This document shows positions 1 to 8,807 of a DNA stretch of 64,000 nt, piece by piece. Location: contig NZ_SRXN01000025.1 of NCBI RefSeq assembly GCF_004827385.1, positions 41,537 through 105,536 of the forward strand, given 5' to 3'. Positions within the stretch are counted from its first letter, which is position 1. Each line of letters starts with the position of its first letter. Source of the stretch: Ensifer sp. MPMI2T (GTDB lineage: Bacteria > Pseudomonadota > Alphaproteobacteria > Rhizobiales > Rhizobiaceae). Both the position numbers and the translations under genes were made by a program. The notes beneath the pieces were generated by a model. It was given only the letters and a program-made list of their open reading frames with translations. It was not told the DNA's origin and made no database searches.

Positions 1-415
1 GCTCGCCGCGCGCCAGCATCGCCGCCACCGGCGCGAACAGGTCGCGACCGTGGAAACTGGCCGAAAGCTGTTCGGGCCTCCAGTCGATCTCCCACGAGCG
101 CGTCTTTCCGGCGCGCCGCTCTATCAGTTCGAACAGGCCGTTGCCGGGGCCGACATACCACCGCTGATCGGCCTCCACGACCACGGCCGGCCGCTCGCCG
201 CCCACGCCGGGATCGATCACGCAGAGAAAGACCGTGTCGGCCGGAAACCATACGGCATAGGCCGCCAGCAGATAGGCCGCTGCTGCGGGATTGGTGGCCG
301 GTGCATCGGCGAAGAGGTCGATGACGGGAATGCCCGGCGCTTCCCGGTGCAGCACGGCCTTCATCTGCCCCGTATAGGGCCCGCTGAGGCCGAAATCCGT
401 AAACAGCACGATCAT
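1..415 (-). CDS. SAM hydroxide adenosyltransferase (DUF62 family), 3' end cut by window
   Basis: The reverse strand reads from an ATG at 415 to the window edge (138 codons, no stop), beginning MIVLFTDFGLSGPYTGQMKA. This start, the TDFG motif with its early Asp, and the later VIDPGVGGERP and YVGPGNGLF motifs are typical of the SAM hydroxide adenosyltransferase / chlorinase-fluorinase superfamily. Housekeeping members split S-adenosylmethionine with hydroxide into adenosine and methionine in the cytoplasm. About half of the usual 260-300 residue protein is present. The C-terminal half lies outside the window, so the residues that separate hydroxide from halide enzymes cannot be inspected. No partner gene is visible. 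Confidence 0.85.
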   Translation of the reverse strand, partial: MIVLFTDFGLSGPYTGQMKAVLHREAPGIPVIDLFADAPATNPAAAAYLLAAYAVWFPADTVFLCVIDPGVGGERPAVVVEADQRWYVGPGNGLFELIERRAGKTRSWEIDWRPEQLSASFHGRDLFAPVAAMLARGE

Positions 416-434
416 GTGGCCAGCTTGCGCCTAC

Positions 435-531
435 TGCACTTAGATCGGAACCGATTTAAGCACGAAATCATGCAGCAATTCAAAGTGCTACAGCGACCTT
501 TGCGCGTCTGATAAGACGCGCGGCGCTGTAG
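435..531. repeat. RIME-like palindromic intergenic element, copy 1
   Basis: A mosaic of two hairpins. The first is TGCA...GATCGGAACCGATTTAA...TGCA and the second is CTACAGCG...GCGCGTCTGATAAGACGCGC...CGCTGTAG. The same two-hairpin unit recurs through the window and matches the rhizobial RIME type. It fills the space between the SAM enzyme and the Rieske gene. The rest of the 416-724 gap shows no gene or clear metal-regulator operator. Confidence 0.85.
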
Positions 532-724
532 GCCCTGTGGTGGGGAGCCCCGTGTCCTGCCTGCATCCGTTTCCAAAGCCGGCACGTCGATGTAAAATAC
601 CCCGCATCGGTAGCTCCTGCGGCGAACTCGCGCCGTAGAGGCTACGGGCAGCGGTCGCGTCGACGCGCTGCGATGAGCGTGAGCAAGTGGTGCAGATCGC
701 TCGCGATCGGAGCGTTAAAATCCG

Positions 725-1288
725 ATGGCAAAGAACGATGAAGCCGAACCTACCAAGCGTGACTTTCTCTATCTCGTGACGACCATGGCCGGGGTGGTGG
801 GAGTAGGCGCTGCCTCGTGGCCGTTCATCGACCAGATGAACCCTGATGCCTCGACACTCGCATTGGCCTCGATCGAGGTGGACGTATCCTCGCTCGCCGA
901 AGGCATGTCAATGACCGTGAAATGGCGCGGCCGCCCCGTCTTTATTCGAAATAGGACCGCCAAGGAGGTCGAGGCGGCGAAGGCGACCGCCATTGAGGAA
1001 CTGAAGGATCCGGAGGCGCGGAACGCTAACCTTGCCGACGACGTGCCTGCGACCGATCTCGCCCGCTCCGCCGGGAAGGGCAAGGAGAACTGGATCGTGA
1101 TGATCGGGGTCTGCACGCATTTGGGCTGCGTGCCTCTGGGACAGGCGGGTGATTTCGGGGGCTGGTTCTGTCCTTGCCACGGGTCGCACTACGACACCGC
1201 TGGCCGCGTCCGCAAAGGGCCAGCACCGGAAAATCTACCAATTCCTACCTTCCAATTCATCTCCGAAACGACTGTGCGGATTGGATGA
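725..1288 (+). CDS. petA: Rieske iron-sulfur protein (cytochrome bc1 subunit type), orphan copy
   Basis: A 187-residue Rieske [2Fe-2S] protein. The N-terminus carries a Tat/Rieske-type anchor (TKRDFLYLVTTMAGVVG, then SWPFIDQMNPDA), and the cluster-binding boxes CTHLGCVP and CPCHGSHYD are both intact. In the bc1 complex this subunit passes electrons from ubiquinol to cytochrome c1 at the periplasmic face of the inner membrane. The usual alphaproteobacterial operon continues with cytochrome b and c1, but no petB or petC follows here. The next genes belong to a copper cluster. It is therefore probably a second copy that swaps into the main complex, or serves a metal-stress role (inference). The ATG at 725 is preceded only by a weak ribosome-binding site. 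Confidence 0.93.
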   Translation: MAKNDEAEPTKRDFLYLVTTMAGVVGVGAASWPFIDQMNPDASTLALASIEVDVSSLAEGMSMTVKWRGRPVFIRNRTAKEVEAAKATAIEELKDPEARNANLADDVPATDLARSAGKGKENWIVMIGVCTHLGCVPLGQAGDFGGWFCPCHGSHYDTAGRVRKGPAPENLPIPTFQFISETTVRIG

Positions 1289-1394
1289 CGTCCGATTGGA
1301 CGCGCGGCGCTGTAGACGGCGACTGATGCGGCTGTCCGTCGCAACTTTCCGTGACCGTCTTCCAATGAACGTCGCGCTATGCAAGCATAAGCGC

Positions 1395-1769
1395 ATGTTC
1401 GCTGCTGCCGCGCTCCGGCGCTTTCTTTGTCTGTTGGCGTTGCTCGGGGTCGTGCTCGGTCCCGTGAGCGTGAGCACGGCCGCAAGCGCGATGGTGCTTT
1501 CATCGGACATGCAAATGGAAGCCATGCCGGGCATGGAACACTCCGACGACATGTCCGGCTGCCCGGAGCAACAACCCGTTCAGAAGAACGAGTGCGGGCA
1601 CAAGTGTCCCCTGGCGCTGATATGCTCCTCCACGATCCTGGCGCATGACGAGAAGGCGGGCGGCTGGCGCGTTGACCTCTCATCCCGTGAACTGTCGCAC
1701 CTCATTCTCCAGGAAAACGGTCTGCCGTCTGCCCTCGTCGAACCTCCGGCGCGACCTCCCAAAGCCTGA
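1395..1769 (+). CDS. Small exported His/Met/Cys-rich protein, putative metal binding
   Basis: About 124 residues from the ATG at 1395. Longer versions would run into the Rieske gene. Residues 1-30 look like a signal peptide or membrane anchor (LRRFLCLLALLGVVLGPVSV). Then comes a segment rich in metal ligands (MQMEAMPGMEHSDDMSGC) and the Cys pair in GHKCPLALICSS. This resembles small DUF2946-like proteins near copper systems, but I cannot assign a family with confidence. Its place just ahead of FixH-like, CusB and CusA genes suggests a periplasmic copper or silver binding role (inference). An alternative start at 1365 adds ten residues. Confidence 0.6.
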   Translation: MFAAAALRRFLCLLALLGVVLGPVSVSTAASAMVLSSDMQMEAMPGMEHSDDMSGCPEQQPVQKNECGHKCPLALICSSTILAHDEKAGGWRVDLSSRELSHLILQENGLPSALVEPPARPPKA

Positions 1770-1877
1770 CCTCACCCGTTGATCCGCTGGATTCGCTCCG
1801 CCCGGAATTGCGGAGGCATCCCATCATCACATTTTTTCAAGGACGTGGCCGATGCGCTCGTCCTGGGTGAGACCCGT

Positions 1878-2282
1878 ATGAACACAAACCATTTTTCTCC
1901 CAAGGGAATCTTCGCATCGCTGGCCATCGTGCTGGCCTCGACAACCACATCCTACGCGGCTGCGGCGGACTACGAGTTCCAGCTCGTCCAGTCCGAGGTC
2001 GCCCAAGGGCCGGAGGCGACGGTCGCCGTCCGTCTCGTCGACAGGCGAACGGAAAAGCCCGTGTCCGACGCGGTGATCTTCACCACCCGGATGGACATGG
2101 CACCGGAAGGCATGGAGGCGATGACCAGCCCGGTCGAGGCGCTGCCGTCGACCGAACCCGGCGTCTACCGCTTCAAGACGAACCTCAGTATGGAGGGCGG
2201 CTGGCGCTTCAAGCTCGCCGCCAAGGTCCAGGGGGAAGCCGATACCGTTCAAGGCGAACTCATTCTGCAGGCGACGCCGTGA
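1878..2282 (+). CDS. FixH/YtkA-like exported protein of the copper cluster
   Basis: 134 residues from the ATG at 1878 (MNTNHFSPKG). A signal peptide ends near SYAAAA. The remainder is a single beta-rich domain with the pattern of FixH/YtkA-like proteins (VRLVDRRTEKPVSDAVIF, then GVYRFKTNLSMEGGWRFKL). Such domains commonly precede CusB-type adaptors in rhizobial heavy-metal loci. The stop overlaps the GTG start of the next gene by four bases, so the two are translationally coupled. The precise biochemical role of this domain is not established. A link to copper handling is inferred from context. Confidence 0.75.
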   Translation: MNTNHFSPKGIFASLAIVLASTTTSYAAAADYEFQLVQSEVAQGPEATVAVRLVDRRTEKPVSDAVIFTTRMDMAPEGMEAMTSPVEALPSTEPGVYRFKTNLSMEGGWRFKLAAKVQGEADTVQGELILQATP

Positions 2283-3712
2283 AGACGTTCAAGTTCCTGC
2301 TCCTCTTCAGCTCCCTCGCCGTTGCCGGCGGGGGAGGCTACGTGGCCGGCACGCGCGGCCTCGCCACCAACTTCAACCAGCTTTTCTCCGGGCAGGCGCT
2401 CGGGGAAACGATGCCGCCCGCGGCGATCCCAACGGGCAAGGTCATCTACTATCGCCACCCGGATGGGAAGCCGGAGTATTCCGCGGCGCCGAGAGAGACC
2501 GCCGACGGCCGAGCCTTCGTGGCCGTGCGGGAGAGCGAGGACGTATCCTTCGAGACGGTGAAGAAGAAAGCAGTCTCCGAAAAAGCGGAAGCCACGCCAG
2601 CCGCTGGCGAGCGAAAGATCCTCTATTACCGCAATCCCATGGGGCTGCCGGATACCTCCAAGGTACCGAAGAAGGACTCCATGGGCATGGACTACATACC
2701 GGTCTACGAGGGCGACGAAGCGGACAGCGGCATCGTCAAGGTTTCCCTCGGCAAGCTCCAGCGAACCGGAGTGAAGACGGCGACGGCGGAGCGAGTCGTC
2801 GTCAGCCGCCAGGTGCGCGTGCCGGGGACGGTCACGTTCGACGAGCGGCTGGTGCGGATCGTCTCGATGCGGGCGGACTCCTTCATCGAGGGCGTCGCCA
2901 ATGTCACGACCGGTGACCGGGTCAGGAAGGGAGATGACCTCTTCCACTTCTACTCGAAGGAGATCGCCAAGGCCGGAGCCGAATACGCCACCGAACTGCG
3001 CGGCGGCGCCAAGCCGGATCTCGACGTCGGCGGCGCGCTGCAACTGCGCAATCTCGGCGTGCCGGAAGAGGCGATCCGCGCCATCGCCCGGAACCGGACA
3101 GTTCCCAGAAGCATCGCGTACCTGTCGCCGAGCGACGGTGTCGTCCTCGAACGCAGCGCGACGACCGGTATGATGGCGGAGGCCGGCGACGTCCTGTTCC
3201 GCATCGCCGACATGTCAAAGGTATGGGTGATCGCGGACGTGCCCGAATATGATGCCGCGACCATCCGGAAAGGCGCGCCCGCGGCGGTCAGGGTGCGGAA
3301 CCTGCCCGGCAAGGCGTTCGAGGGCACCGTCGACCTGATCTATCCCGAGCTTCAGACGCAGACGCGGACGGCCAGGGTGCGGATCGAGCTTTCCAATGCC
3401 GAGAGCCTGCTGCTTGCCAACATGTACGCCGAGGTCGAGATCGCTTCGGGTGAAACGGCTCCGGTCGTCGCCGTGCCGAACAGCGCGGTGATCGACACGG
3501 GTGACCGCCAGGTGGTGTTCGTCGACAAGGGCGAAGGCCGTTTTGAACCGCGCGATGTCGCCCTCGGGGCGCGCGGCGATGAGCGGACGGAGGTCAGGAA
3601 GGGGATCGAAGCCGGCGAGAAGATCGTCGTTTCCGCCAACTTCCTGCTCGACGCCGAAAGCAACCTCAACGCAGCGCTGAACGCGCTCACGCCGAGTGAG
3701 GTGCGGCCATGA
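2279..3712 (+). CDS. cusB: CusB-type periplasmic adaptor of a heavy-metal RND efflux pump
   Basis: 477 residues starting at a GTG that overlaps the upstream stop. After an N-terminal membrane anchor (FKFLLLFSSLAVAGGGGYVAG) there are two heavy-metal-binding (YHS-like) modules. A degenerate one runs around residues 55-90 (VIYYRHPDGKPEYS). A canonical one runs around 118-145 (ILYYRNPMGLPDTS, then KDSMGMDYIPVY). The remainder is the adaptor core with the barrel-sandwich segment SPSDGVVLERSATTGMMAEAG. It links the inner-membrane CusA pump to an outer-membrane channel. No TolC/CusC-type gene is nearby, so the channel must be supplied from elsewhere. It ends inside the start of cusA (ATGA overlap). 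Confidence 0.93.
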   Translation: MKTFKFLLLFSSLAVAGGGGYVAGTRGLATNFNQLFSGQALGETMPPAAIPTGKVIYYRHPDGKPEYSAAPRETADGRAFVAVRESEDVSFETVKKKAVSEKAEATPAAGERKILYYRNPMGLPDTSKVPKKDSMGMDYIPVYEGDEADSGIVKVSLGKLQRTGVKTATAERVVVSRQVRVPGTVTFDERLVRIVSMRADSFIEGVANVTTGDRVRKGDDLFHFYSKEIAKAGAEYATELRGGAKPDLDVGGALQLRNLGVPEEAIRAIARNRTVPRSIAYLSPSDGVVLERSATTGMMAEAGDVLFRIADMSKVWVIADVPEYDAATIRKGAPAAVRVRNLPGKAFEGTVDLIYPELQTQTRTARVRIELSNAESLLLANMYAEVEIASGETAPVVAVPNSAVIDTGDRQVVFVDKGEGRFEPRDVALGARGDERTEVRKGIEAGEKIVVSANFLLDAESNLNAALNALTPSEVRP

Positions 3713-6700
3713 TCTCGAACGTCATCGCCTGGTCTGCCCGCAATCTCGTGCTGATCATCGTCGGAGCCGCGCTCTCGATCGCGGCGGGCGTCTATTCGCT
3801 GCGCTCGCTTCCTCTCGACGCCATTCCCGACCTCTCGGACGTGCAAGTCATCGTCTTCACGGACTATCCCGGCCAGGCACCGCAGGTGGTCGAGGATCAG
3901 GTCACCTATCCGCTGACGACATCCATGCTGACCGTCCCACGCTCGAGGGTCGTGCGTGGCTTCTCCTTCTTCGGGGTCTCCTTCGTCTACGTCATCTTCG
4001 AGGACGGGACCGATCCCTATTGGGCGCGCAGCCGCGTGCTCGAATATCTGAACGCCGCCTCGAGCCGGCTTCCCGAAGGCGTCTCGCCGAGCCTCGGCCC
4101 AGACGCCACGGGGGTGGGCTGGGTCTACCAGTACGCCCTTGTCGCCAAGGAGCTGTCGCTCGCCGAGCTTCGTTCGCTCCAGGACTGGGTCGTCCGCTTC
4201 GCCGCCTCCAAGTCCGAGGGCGTGGCCGAGGTCGCGAGCGTCGGCGGCTTCGTCAAGCAATATTCGGTTGTCGTCGATCCGGCGCGGCTGCGCGCCCAGA
4301 GCGTGACGCTGCAGCAGGTCGCCGACGCAATCCGCGCCAGCAACCGGGACGTCGGCGGGCGGACAGTGGAAATCTCCGAATTCGAGTTCATGGTCCGCGG
4401 CCGCGGCTATCTGCAGGGCATCGGGGACATCGAGAACATCGTCCTGATGACCGAGGGCGGGACGCCGCTGCGTCTCGGCGATGTGGCACGCGTGGAGACG
4501 GTTCCCGACGAGCGCCGCGGCATCACTGAGCTCAACGGCGAGGGAGAGGTCGCAAGCGGCATCGTGCTCCAGCGCGTCGGCGAAAACGCTCTGAACGTTA
4601 TCGACAACGCGAAGAAAAGCCTGGCTGCGATCAAGGACGGCCTGCCGGCGGGCACGGAAATCCTTCCGGTCTACGACCGTTCTGAGCTGATCAAGGCTGC
4701 GATCGAGACCCTCAAGGGCGCGCTCGTCGAGGAGTCCGTCATCGTCGCCCTGGTGACGATCGCCTTTCTCCTGCATGTCCGCAGTGCGCTTGTCGCCATC
4801 ATCATGCTGCCGATCGGCATCCTGATCTCCTTCATCGCGATGCGCGCGCTCGGCATCGGCGCCAACATCATGAGCCTCGGCGGCATCGCCATTGCGATCG
4901 GCGCGATGATCGACGCCGCGATCGTCATGATAGAGAACGCCCACAAGCATCTGGAGCGCGCGCCGCCCGACAAGCCTCGCACCGAGATCCTGATCAAGGC
5001 CGCGAGCGAGGTCGGCCCAGCGCTCTTCTTCAGCCTGCTGATCATCACGGTGTCGTTCCTGCCGATCTTCACGCTGGAATCGCAGGAAGGCAGGCTGTTC
5101 GGGCCGCTCGCCTTCACCAAGACCTTCGCGATGGCAGCGGCGGCACTACTGTCGGTGACGCTTGTACCGGCCCTGATGGTCGTGTTTGTCCGTGGCAGGA
5201 TCGTGCCAGAGCACAGGAACCCGCTTAACCGCTTCCTGATCTGGATTTACCGCCCGATCATCGCCGGGGTGCTGCGGGCGAAGACGATCACGATCCTTCT
5301 GGCGGTGGCCGCGCTCGCCGCGACGGTCTGGCCGGCGCGGCAGATCGGCAGCGAGTTCATGCCGAGCCTCAACGAAGGCACGCTGATGTACATGCCGACG
5401 ACCTTGCCCGGCCTGTCGGTGACGAAGGCGGCCGAACTGATGCAGACGCAGGACCGGATCATCAAGTCCTTCCCGGAGGTCGAGACGGTCTTCGGCAAGG
5501 CGGGCAGGGCGCTGACCGCCACCGATCCCGCGCCGACGGAGATGTTCGAGACGATTATCACCCTGAAACCGAAATCCGAATGGCGGCCGGGCGTGACGAT
5601 CGACAGCCTGAAGCAGGAGATGGACGCGGCGCTGCAGTTCCCCGGCGTTTCCAACGCCTGGACCATGCCGATCCGCGCCCGTATCGACATGCTCTCGACG
5701 GGCATCCGCACGCCCGTCGGCGTCAAGGTCTACGGGACCGACCTCAGGGAGATGGAGCGGGTCGCGCGCGACATCGAGACCGTGCTGAAGACGATTCCCG
5801 GAACGTCGAGCGCCTATGCCGAGCGCGTGATCGGCGGGTACTATCTCGACATCGTGCCGGACCGAACGGCCCTCGGGCGTTACGGCCTCAGCATAGACGA
5901 CGTGCAGGACGTGATCGGGACGGCGCTCGGTTCGGAGGTGGTCACCTCGACGGTCGAGGGCCGCGAGCGCTACGGCGTCGCCGTCCGCTATCCGCGCGCC
6001 TTCAGGAGCGATCCGCAATCGATCGCTCGTGACGTCGAGGTGGCGCTTACCGGCGGCGGAACCGTGCCGCTCGGCGCTGTCGCCGACGTGAAGCTCACCC
6101 GCGGTGCCACGACGATCCGGAGCGAGAACGGACAGCTTGCCGTCTACATCTTCGTCGACATCGCCAATCGCGATCTCGGCGGCTATGTCACGGAAGCTCA
6201 AGATGCGGTCGCGAAGAGCGTGTCGCTGCCGCCCGGCTACTCGGTCGCGTGGAGCGGCCAGTACGAATATCTCGAGCGGGCGAAGGCGCGCCTGGCGATC
6301 GTCGTGCCGCTGACGCTCGCCCTGATATTCCTGCTGCTCTACCTGAACTTCAAGGCGCTGACCGAAACGCTGATCGTCATGCTGTCGCTGCCCTTTGCCC
6401 TTGTCGGCGGCATCTGGCTGATGTGGTGGCTGGGCTTCAACGCCTCGGTGGCGGTGGTCGTCGGCTTCATCGCGCTCGCCGGGGTGGCTGCCGAGACCGG
6501 CGTGATCATGCTGATCTACCTGGACCAGGCGCTTCGCGAACGGCGCGCGGCGTCCGCGGCGGAGAAGCGTCTGTTCACGCGCGACGACCTGCATCAGGCG
6601 ATCATGGTCGGAGCGGTGGAGCGCGTGCGGCCGAAGATGATGACGGTGGTGGCGATCATCGCCGGGCTTGTGCCGATCCTCTGGAGCACCGGGACCGGAT

Positions 6701-6882
6701 CGGAAATCATGCAGCGCATCGCCGTGCCCATGATTGGAGGCATGATCTCGTCGACGGTGCTGACGCTCGCCGTGATCCCGGCGATCTACGGGTTGCTCAA
6801 AGGCTGGCGGCTGCCAGCCCGCTCCAGCGACCGATCGGCGGTCGACGCCGCAGAGGTGCGGCTCATGGAGGCGGCGGAGTGA
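3709..6882 (+). CDS. cusA: CusA-type copper/silver RND efflux pump
   Basis: A 1057-residue inner-membrane proton antiporter of the heavy-metal RND family, about the full usual length. The family signature IGAMIDAAIVMIENAHKHLE is present in TM4. Three methionines that line the periplasmic metal site in E. coli CusA (M573, M623, M672) have clear counterparts at M562 (LMYMP), M612 (EMFET) and M661 (ARIDML), with the same 50- and 49-residue spacing. This supports Cu(I)/Ag(I) rather than Zn/Co/Cd as substrate. It overlaps cusB by four bases and is followed directly by a 39-residue Met-rich peptide. Confidence 0.95.
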   Translation: MISNVIAWSARNLVLIIVGAALSIAAGVYSLRSLPLDAIPDLSDVQVIVFTDYPGQAPQVVEDQVTYPLTTSMLTVPRSRVVRGFSFFGVSFVYVIFEDGTDPYWARSRVLEYLNAASSRLPEGVSPSLGPDATGVGWVYQYALVAKELSLAELRSLQDWVVRFAASKSEGVAEVASVGGFVKQYSVVVDPARLRAQSVTLQQVADAIRASNRDVGGRTVEISEFEFMVRGRGYLQGIGDIENIVLMTEGGTPLRLGDVARVETVPDERRGITELNGEGEVASGIVLQRVGENALNVIDNAKKSLAAIKDGLPAGTEILPVYDRSELIKAAIETLKGALVEESVIVALVTIAFLLHVRSALVAIIMLPIGILISFIAMRALGIGANIMSLGGIAIAIGAMIDAAIVMIENAHKHLERAPPDKPRTEILIKAASEVGPALFFSLLIITVSFLPIFTLESQEGRLFGPLAFTKTFAMAAAALLSVTLVPALMVVFVRGRIVPEHRNPLNRFLIWIYRPIIAGVLRAKTITILLAVAALAATVWPARQIGSEFMPSLNEGTLMYMPTTLPGLSVTKAAELMQTQDRIIKSFPEVETVFGKAGRALTATDPAPTEMFETIITLKPKSEWRPGVTIDSLKQEMDAALQFPGVSNAWTMPIRARIDMLSTGIRTPVGVKVYGTDLREMERVARDIETVLKTIPGTSSAYAERVIGGYYLDIVPDRTALGRYGLSIDDVQDVIGTALGSEVVTSTVEGRERYGVAVRYPRAFRSDPQSIARDVEVALTGGGTVPLGAVADVKLTRGATTIRSENGQLAVYIFVDIANRDLGGYVTEAQDAVAKSVSLPPGYSVAWSGQYEYLERAKARLAIVVPLTLALIFLLLYLNFKALTETLIVMLSLPFALVGGIWLMWWLGFNASVAVVVGFIALAGVAAETGVIMLIYLDQALRERRAASAAEKRLFTRDDLHQAIMVGAVERVRPKMMTVVAIIAGLVPILWSTGTGSEIMQRIAVPMIGGMISSTVLTLAVIPAIYGLLKGWRLPARSSDRSAVDAAEVRLMEAAE

Positions 6883-6894
6883 AAGGAGGATGCC

Positions 6895-7014
6895 ATGATG
6901 AACGATATGATGGGCAGCGGCATGATGTGGGGCATGGGTATTGCCGGTATCGTCGGGGTGGTCGTGGTCGCGCTCGTGATTGCAGCGCTGGTCAAATACG
7001 TGTTCTTCCGCTGA
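6895..7014 (+). CDS. 39-residue methionine-rich single-pass membrane peptide
   Basis: This short gene sits 12 bases after cusA with a perfect ribosome-binding site (AAAGGAGG at 6883-6890). The product starts MMNDMMGSGMMWGMG and continues as one hydrophobic helix (IAGIVGVVVVALVIAALV) ending KYVFFR. Eight of the first 14 residues are Met or Trp, which fits Cu(I)/Ag(I) binding at the membrane face. Small Met-rich peptides are known beside copper efflux genes, but I do not recognise this one by name. It could be a pump accessory subunit or a metal-shuttling peptide (inference). Confidence 0.75.
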   Translation: MMNDMMGSGMMWGMGIAGIVGVVVVALVIAALVKYVFFR

Positions 7015-7084
7015 GGCGCCCGCCCGGATTGCCGGATTTCCTCAGGGGCGCATCGTGGAAGGCACAGGAGGTATACGTGACGGA

Positions 7085-7726
7085 ATGAGTGCAAAGAACA
7101 CCGACACAACAAGGACATCGCTAGTCCCGCGCCGTCGGTTGCTGCTGCTGCTGGGCGTTGCAGGTCTCGCCGGGCTTGCGGGCGTTCTCGCGCTCCGCAC
7201 CCCGGTCGGCCCGGCACCCGAGGGTGTCCCGAAAGGCTTTGTGCTGAACGATGCCCCGCGGCCCATGCCGGAAGTCCAGTTCACCGATGGTGACGGACGG
7301 CCGCGCACGCTGGCGGATTTCCATGGCAAGGTCGTTGTCCTCAATGTCTGGGCGACATGGTGCCTGCCATGCCGCAAGGAGATGCCGACCCTCGATCGTC
7401 TTCAGGCGGTGCTGGGCGGCGACAGCTTCGAAGTCGTCGCTCTCTCGGTTGACCGCCAGGGAGCGGAGGCCGTGAAGGCGTTCTACTCCGAAATCGGGGT
7501 GAGGCATCTCGCCGTACACGTCGACGCGTCGGGCCGGGCGCTCTCCGCTCTTGCGGCGCTCGGCTTGCCGACGACGATCTTGATCGATGCCGAGGGCCGC
7601 GAACTCGGCCGCCTGATGGGGCCTGCCGAATGGGACGCGCCGGACATGGTCGCGTTTCTCAGGTCGATCGTCGAACGGGAAGGGGAGCGAGTAGCTGTCT
7701 CCGGGAACAAGGAAGATTCGCCATGA
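7085..7726 (+). CDS. TlpA/ResA-like thioredoxin-fold protein
   Basis: 213 residues from the ATG at 7085, about 14 bases after an AGGAGG site. An N-terminal signal anchor (RRRLLLLLGVAGLAGLAGVL) is followed by a redoxin domain with active site WATWCLPC and the cis-Pro loop GLPTTILID. Periplasmic TlpA-type proteins reduce disulfides, for example in SCO proteins, cytochrome c or CoxB during copper-site assembly. It overlaps the following SCO gene by four bases, which fits such a partner role. The upstream part of the long open frame from 6980 overlaps the Met-rich peptide gene and is not used. Confidence 0.9.
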   Translation: MSAKNTDTTRTSLVPRRRLLLLLGVAGLAGLAGVLALRTPVGPAPEGVPKGFVLNDAPRPMPEVQFTDGDGRPRTLADFHGKVVVLNVWATWCLPCRKEMPTLDRLQAVLGGDSFEVVALSVDRQGAEAVKAFYSEIGVRHLAVHVDASGRALSALAALGLPTTILIDAEGRELGRLMGPAEWDAPDMVAFLRSIVEREGERVAVSGNKEDSP

Positions 7727-8430
7727 TCTCTGCAACGCGAACGCTGCGACTGGTGTTGATCGTGACCGCTGCGCTCGCGGCGTGGATTTCAGCCGGCGCG
7801 GCGCACTCGCTCGAGGAGGTCGACCAGGACCTTCGCGGCAAGGAACAGTACTTTCAGCCTGTGGACACGGAAGCGCCCAGCTTCGCCCTGCAGGATGCCG
7901 ATGGCCGCGCGGTCAGCCTCGACGCCTTGCGCGGCAAGGTCGTCGTCCTGAATTTCGTCTACACCAACTGCCCCGACGTCTGCCCACTGCATGCGGAGCG
8001 GATCGCCGAAATCCAGAAGATGATCAACCAGACGCCGATGAAGGAGATGGTCGAGTTCGTCACGATCACCACGGACCCGAAGCACGACGCCGGACCGGTC
8101 CTCCACGACTACGGCAAAGCGCACGGTCTTGACCCTCAAAACTGGGTCTTCCTGACCTCCGCGCCGGACAAGGCCGAGGACTCGACCCGCAAGATCGCCG
8201 AGGCGTACGGGCTCAAGTTCACCGAAGGCGAGGGTGGCATGCAGATGCACGGGATCGTCACCCACGTGATCGATCAGGACGGCCACCTCCGCGCCCGCTT
8301 TCACGGGCTGAAGTTCGAGCCGGTCAATCTGCTCGTCTTCGTCAACGCCCTGACAAACCGAACCCAGTGGCCGCACCCGCATCCGGAGCCGAGCTTATGG
8401 GACAAGCTCAAGGGATCGCTTCCATGGTAG
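7723..8430 (+). CDS. SCO1/SenC family copper chaperone
   Basis: 235 residues with a signal peptide (LRLVLIVTAALAAWISAGAAHS), the copper-binding CxxxC motif in TNCPDVCP and the distal His in MHGIVTHVID. SCO proteins deliver copper to the Cu-A site of cytochrome oxidase or act as periplasmic thiol reductases. The C-terminal extension (RTQWPHPHPEPSLWDKLKG) carries further histidines. This is the last gene of the copper cluster and is translationally coupled to the TlpA-like gene. A second SCO protein lies at 48063-48647. Confidence 0.92.
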   Translation: MISATRTLRLVLIVTAALAAWISAGAAHSLEEVDQDLRGKEQYFQPVDTEAPSFALQDADGRAVSLDALRGKVVVLNFVYTNCPDVCPLHAERIAEIQKMINQTPMKEMVEFVTITTDPKHDAGPVLHDYGKAHGLDPQNWVFLTSAPDKAEDSTRKIAEAYGLKFTEGEGGMQMHGIVTHVIDQDGHLRARFHGLKFEPVNLLVFVNALTNRTQWPHPHPEPSLWDKLKGSLPW

Positions 8431-8807
8431 CAAGGCCCGCCAAGAGATCCAGCGTCCGGCACGATCTGGAAACTGTCGTCGCGCAGGCATTCTGAAACCA
8501 ACCTGAAACTACCTGCGATATCGCACCGCTCGGTCAGCAGGCGGTCTGGCGGGGCCTGCAAGCGAGCCGAAAGCCGGAAATTGACAGCGCTATGTTGGGT
8601 TTTTGCTTTATTATGACAAAAACAATTGTGATACTTTGATGACAATGCAGCGGGGCGGATGCCTTGGGGGCGCTGCGGCTGAGAAAGTCCCGCTCGAAAG
8701 GGGAAAGACCAATTGGGGCTGATGCTGGCTCGGCAGATGTGCCGGGAGAGAGGCTCTTTTCATCAGCGATTACCGACGCGTTAGAGGGGCAGATAGGGAG
8801 ACCTAAC
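8431..8807. other. Intergenic region between copper cluster and P-type ATPase cluster
   Basis: No convincing gene. It holds a direct repeat of an 11-mer (CTGAAACCAAC / CTGAAACTACC at 8492-8513). A possible promoter has TTGACA at 8581-8586 followed by an AT-rich stretch (TGCTTTATTATG) about 17-20 bases later, pointing at the DUF5132 gene. The open frame that begins at 8664 is the upstream extension of that gene and has no coding support. Confidence 0.45.

Noticed and set aside
416..724. Copper-regulator (CueR/CopY-type) operator before the Rieske gene
   Set aside because: No matching dyad was found. The only strong palindrome is the RIME-like repeat.
3352..6594. Long minus-strand open frames opposite cusB/cusA (532 and 482 codons)
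   Set aside because: They are antisense shadows of well-supported RND genes. Their His/Asp/Arg-rich composition is typical of GC-rich antisense frames, with no domain.
8630..8650. TTGATGACAATGCA as a possible FNR/FixK box
   Set aside because: Only one half-site (TTGAT) matches. The second half should be ATCAA and is not.
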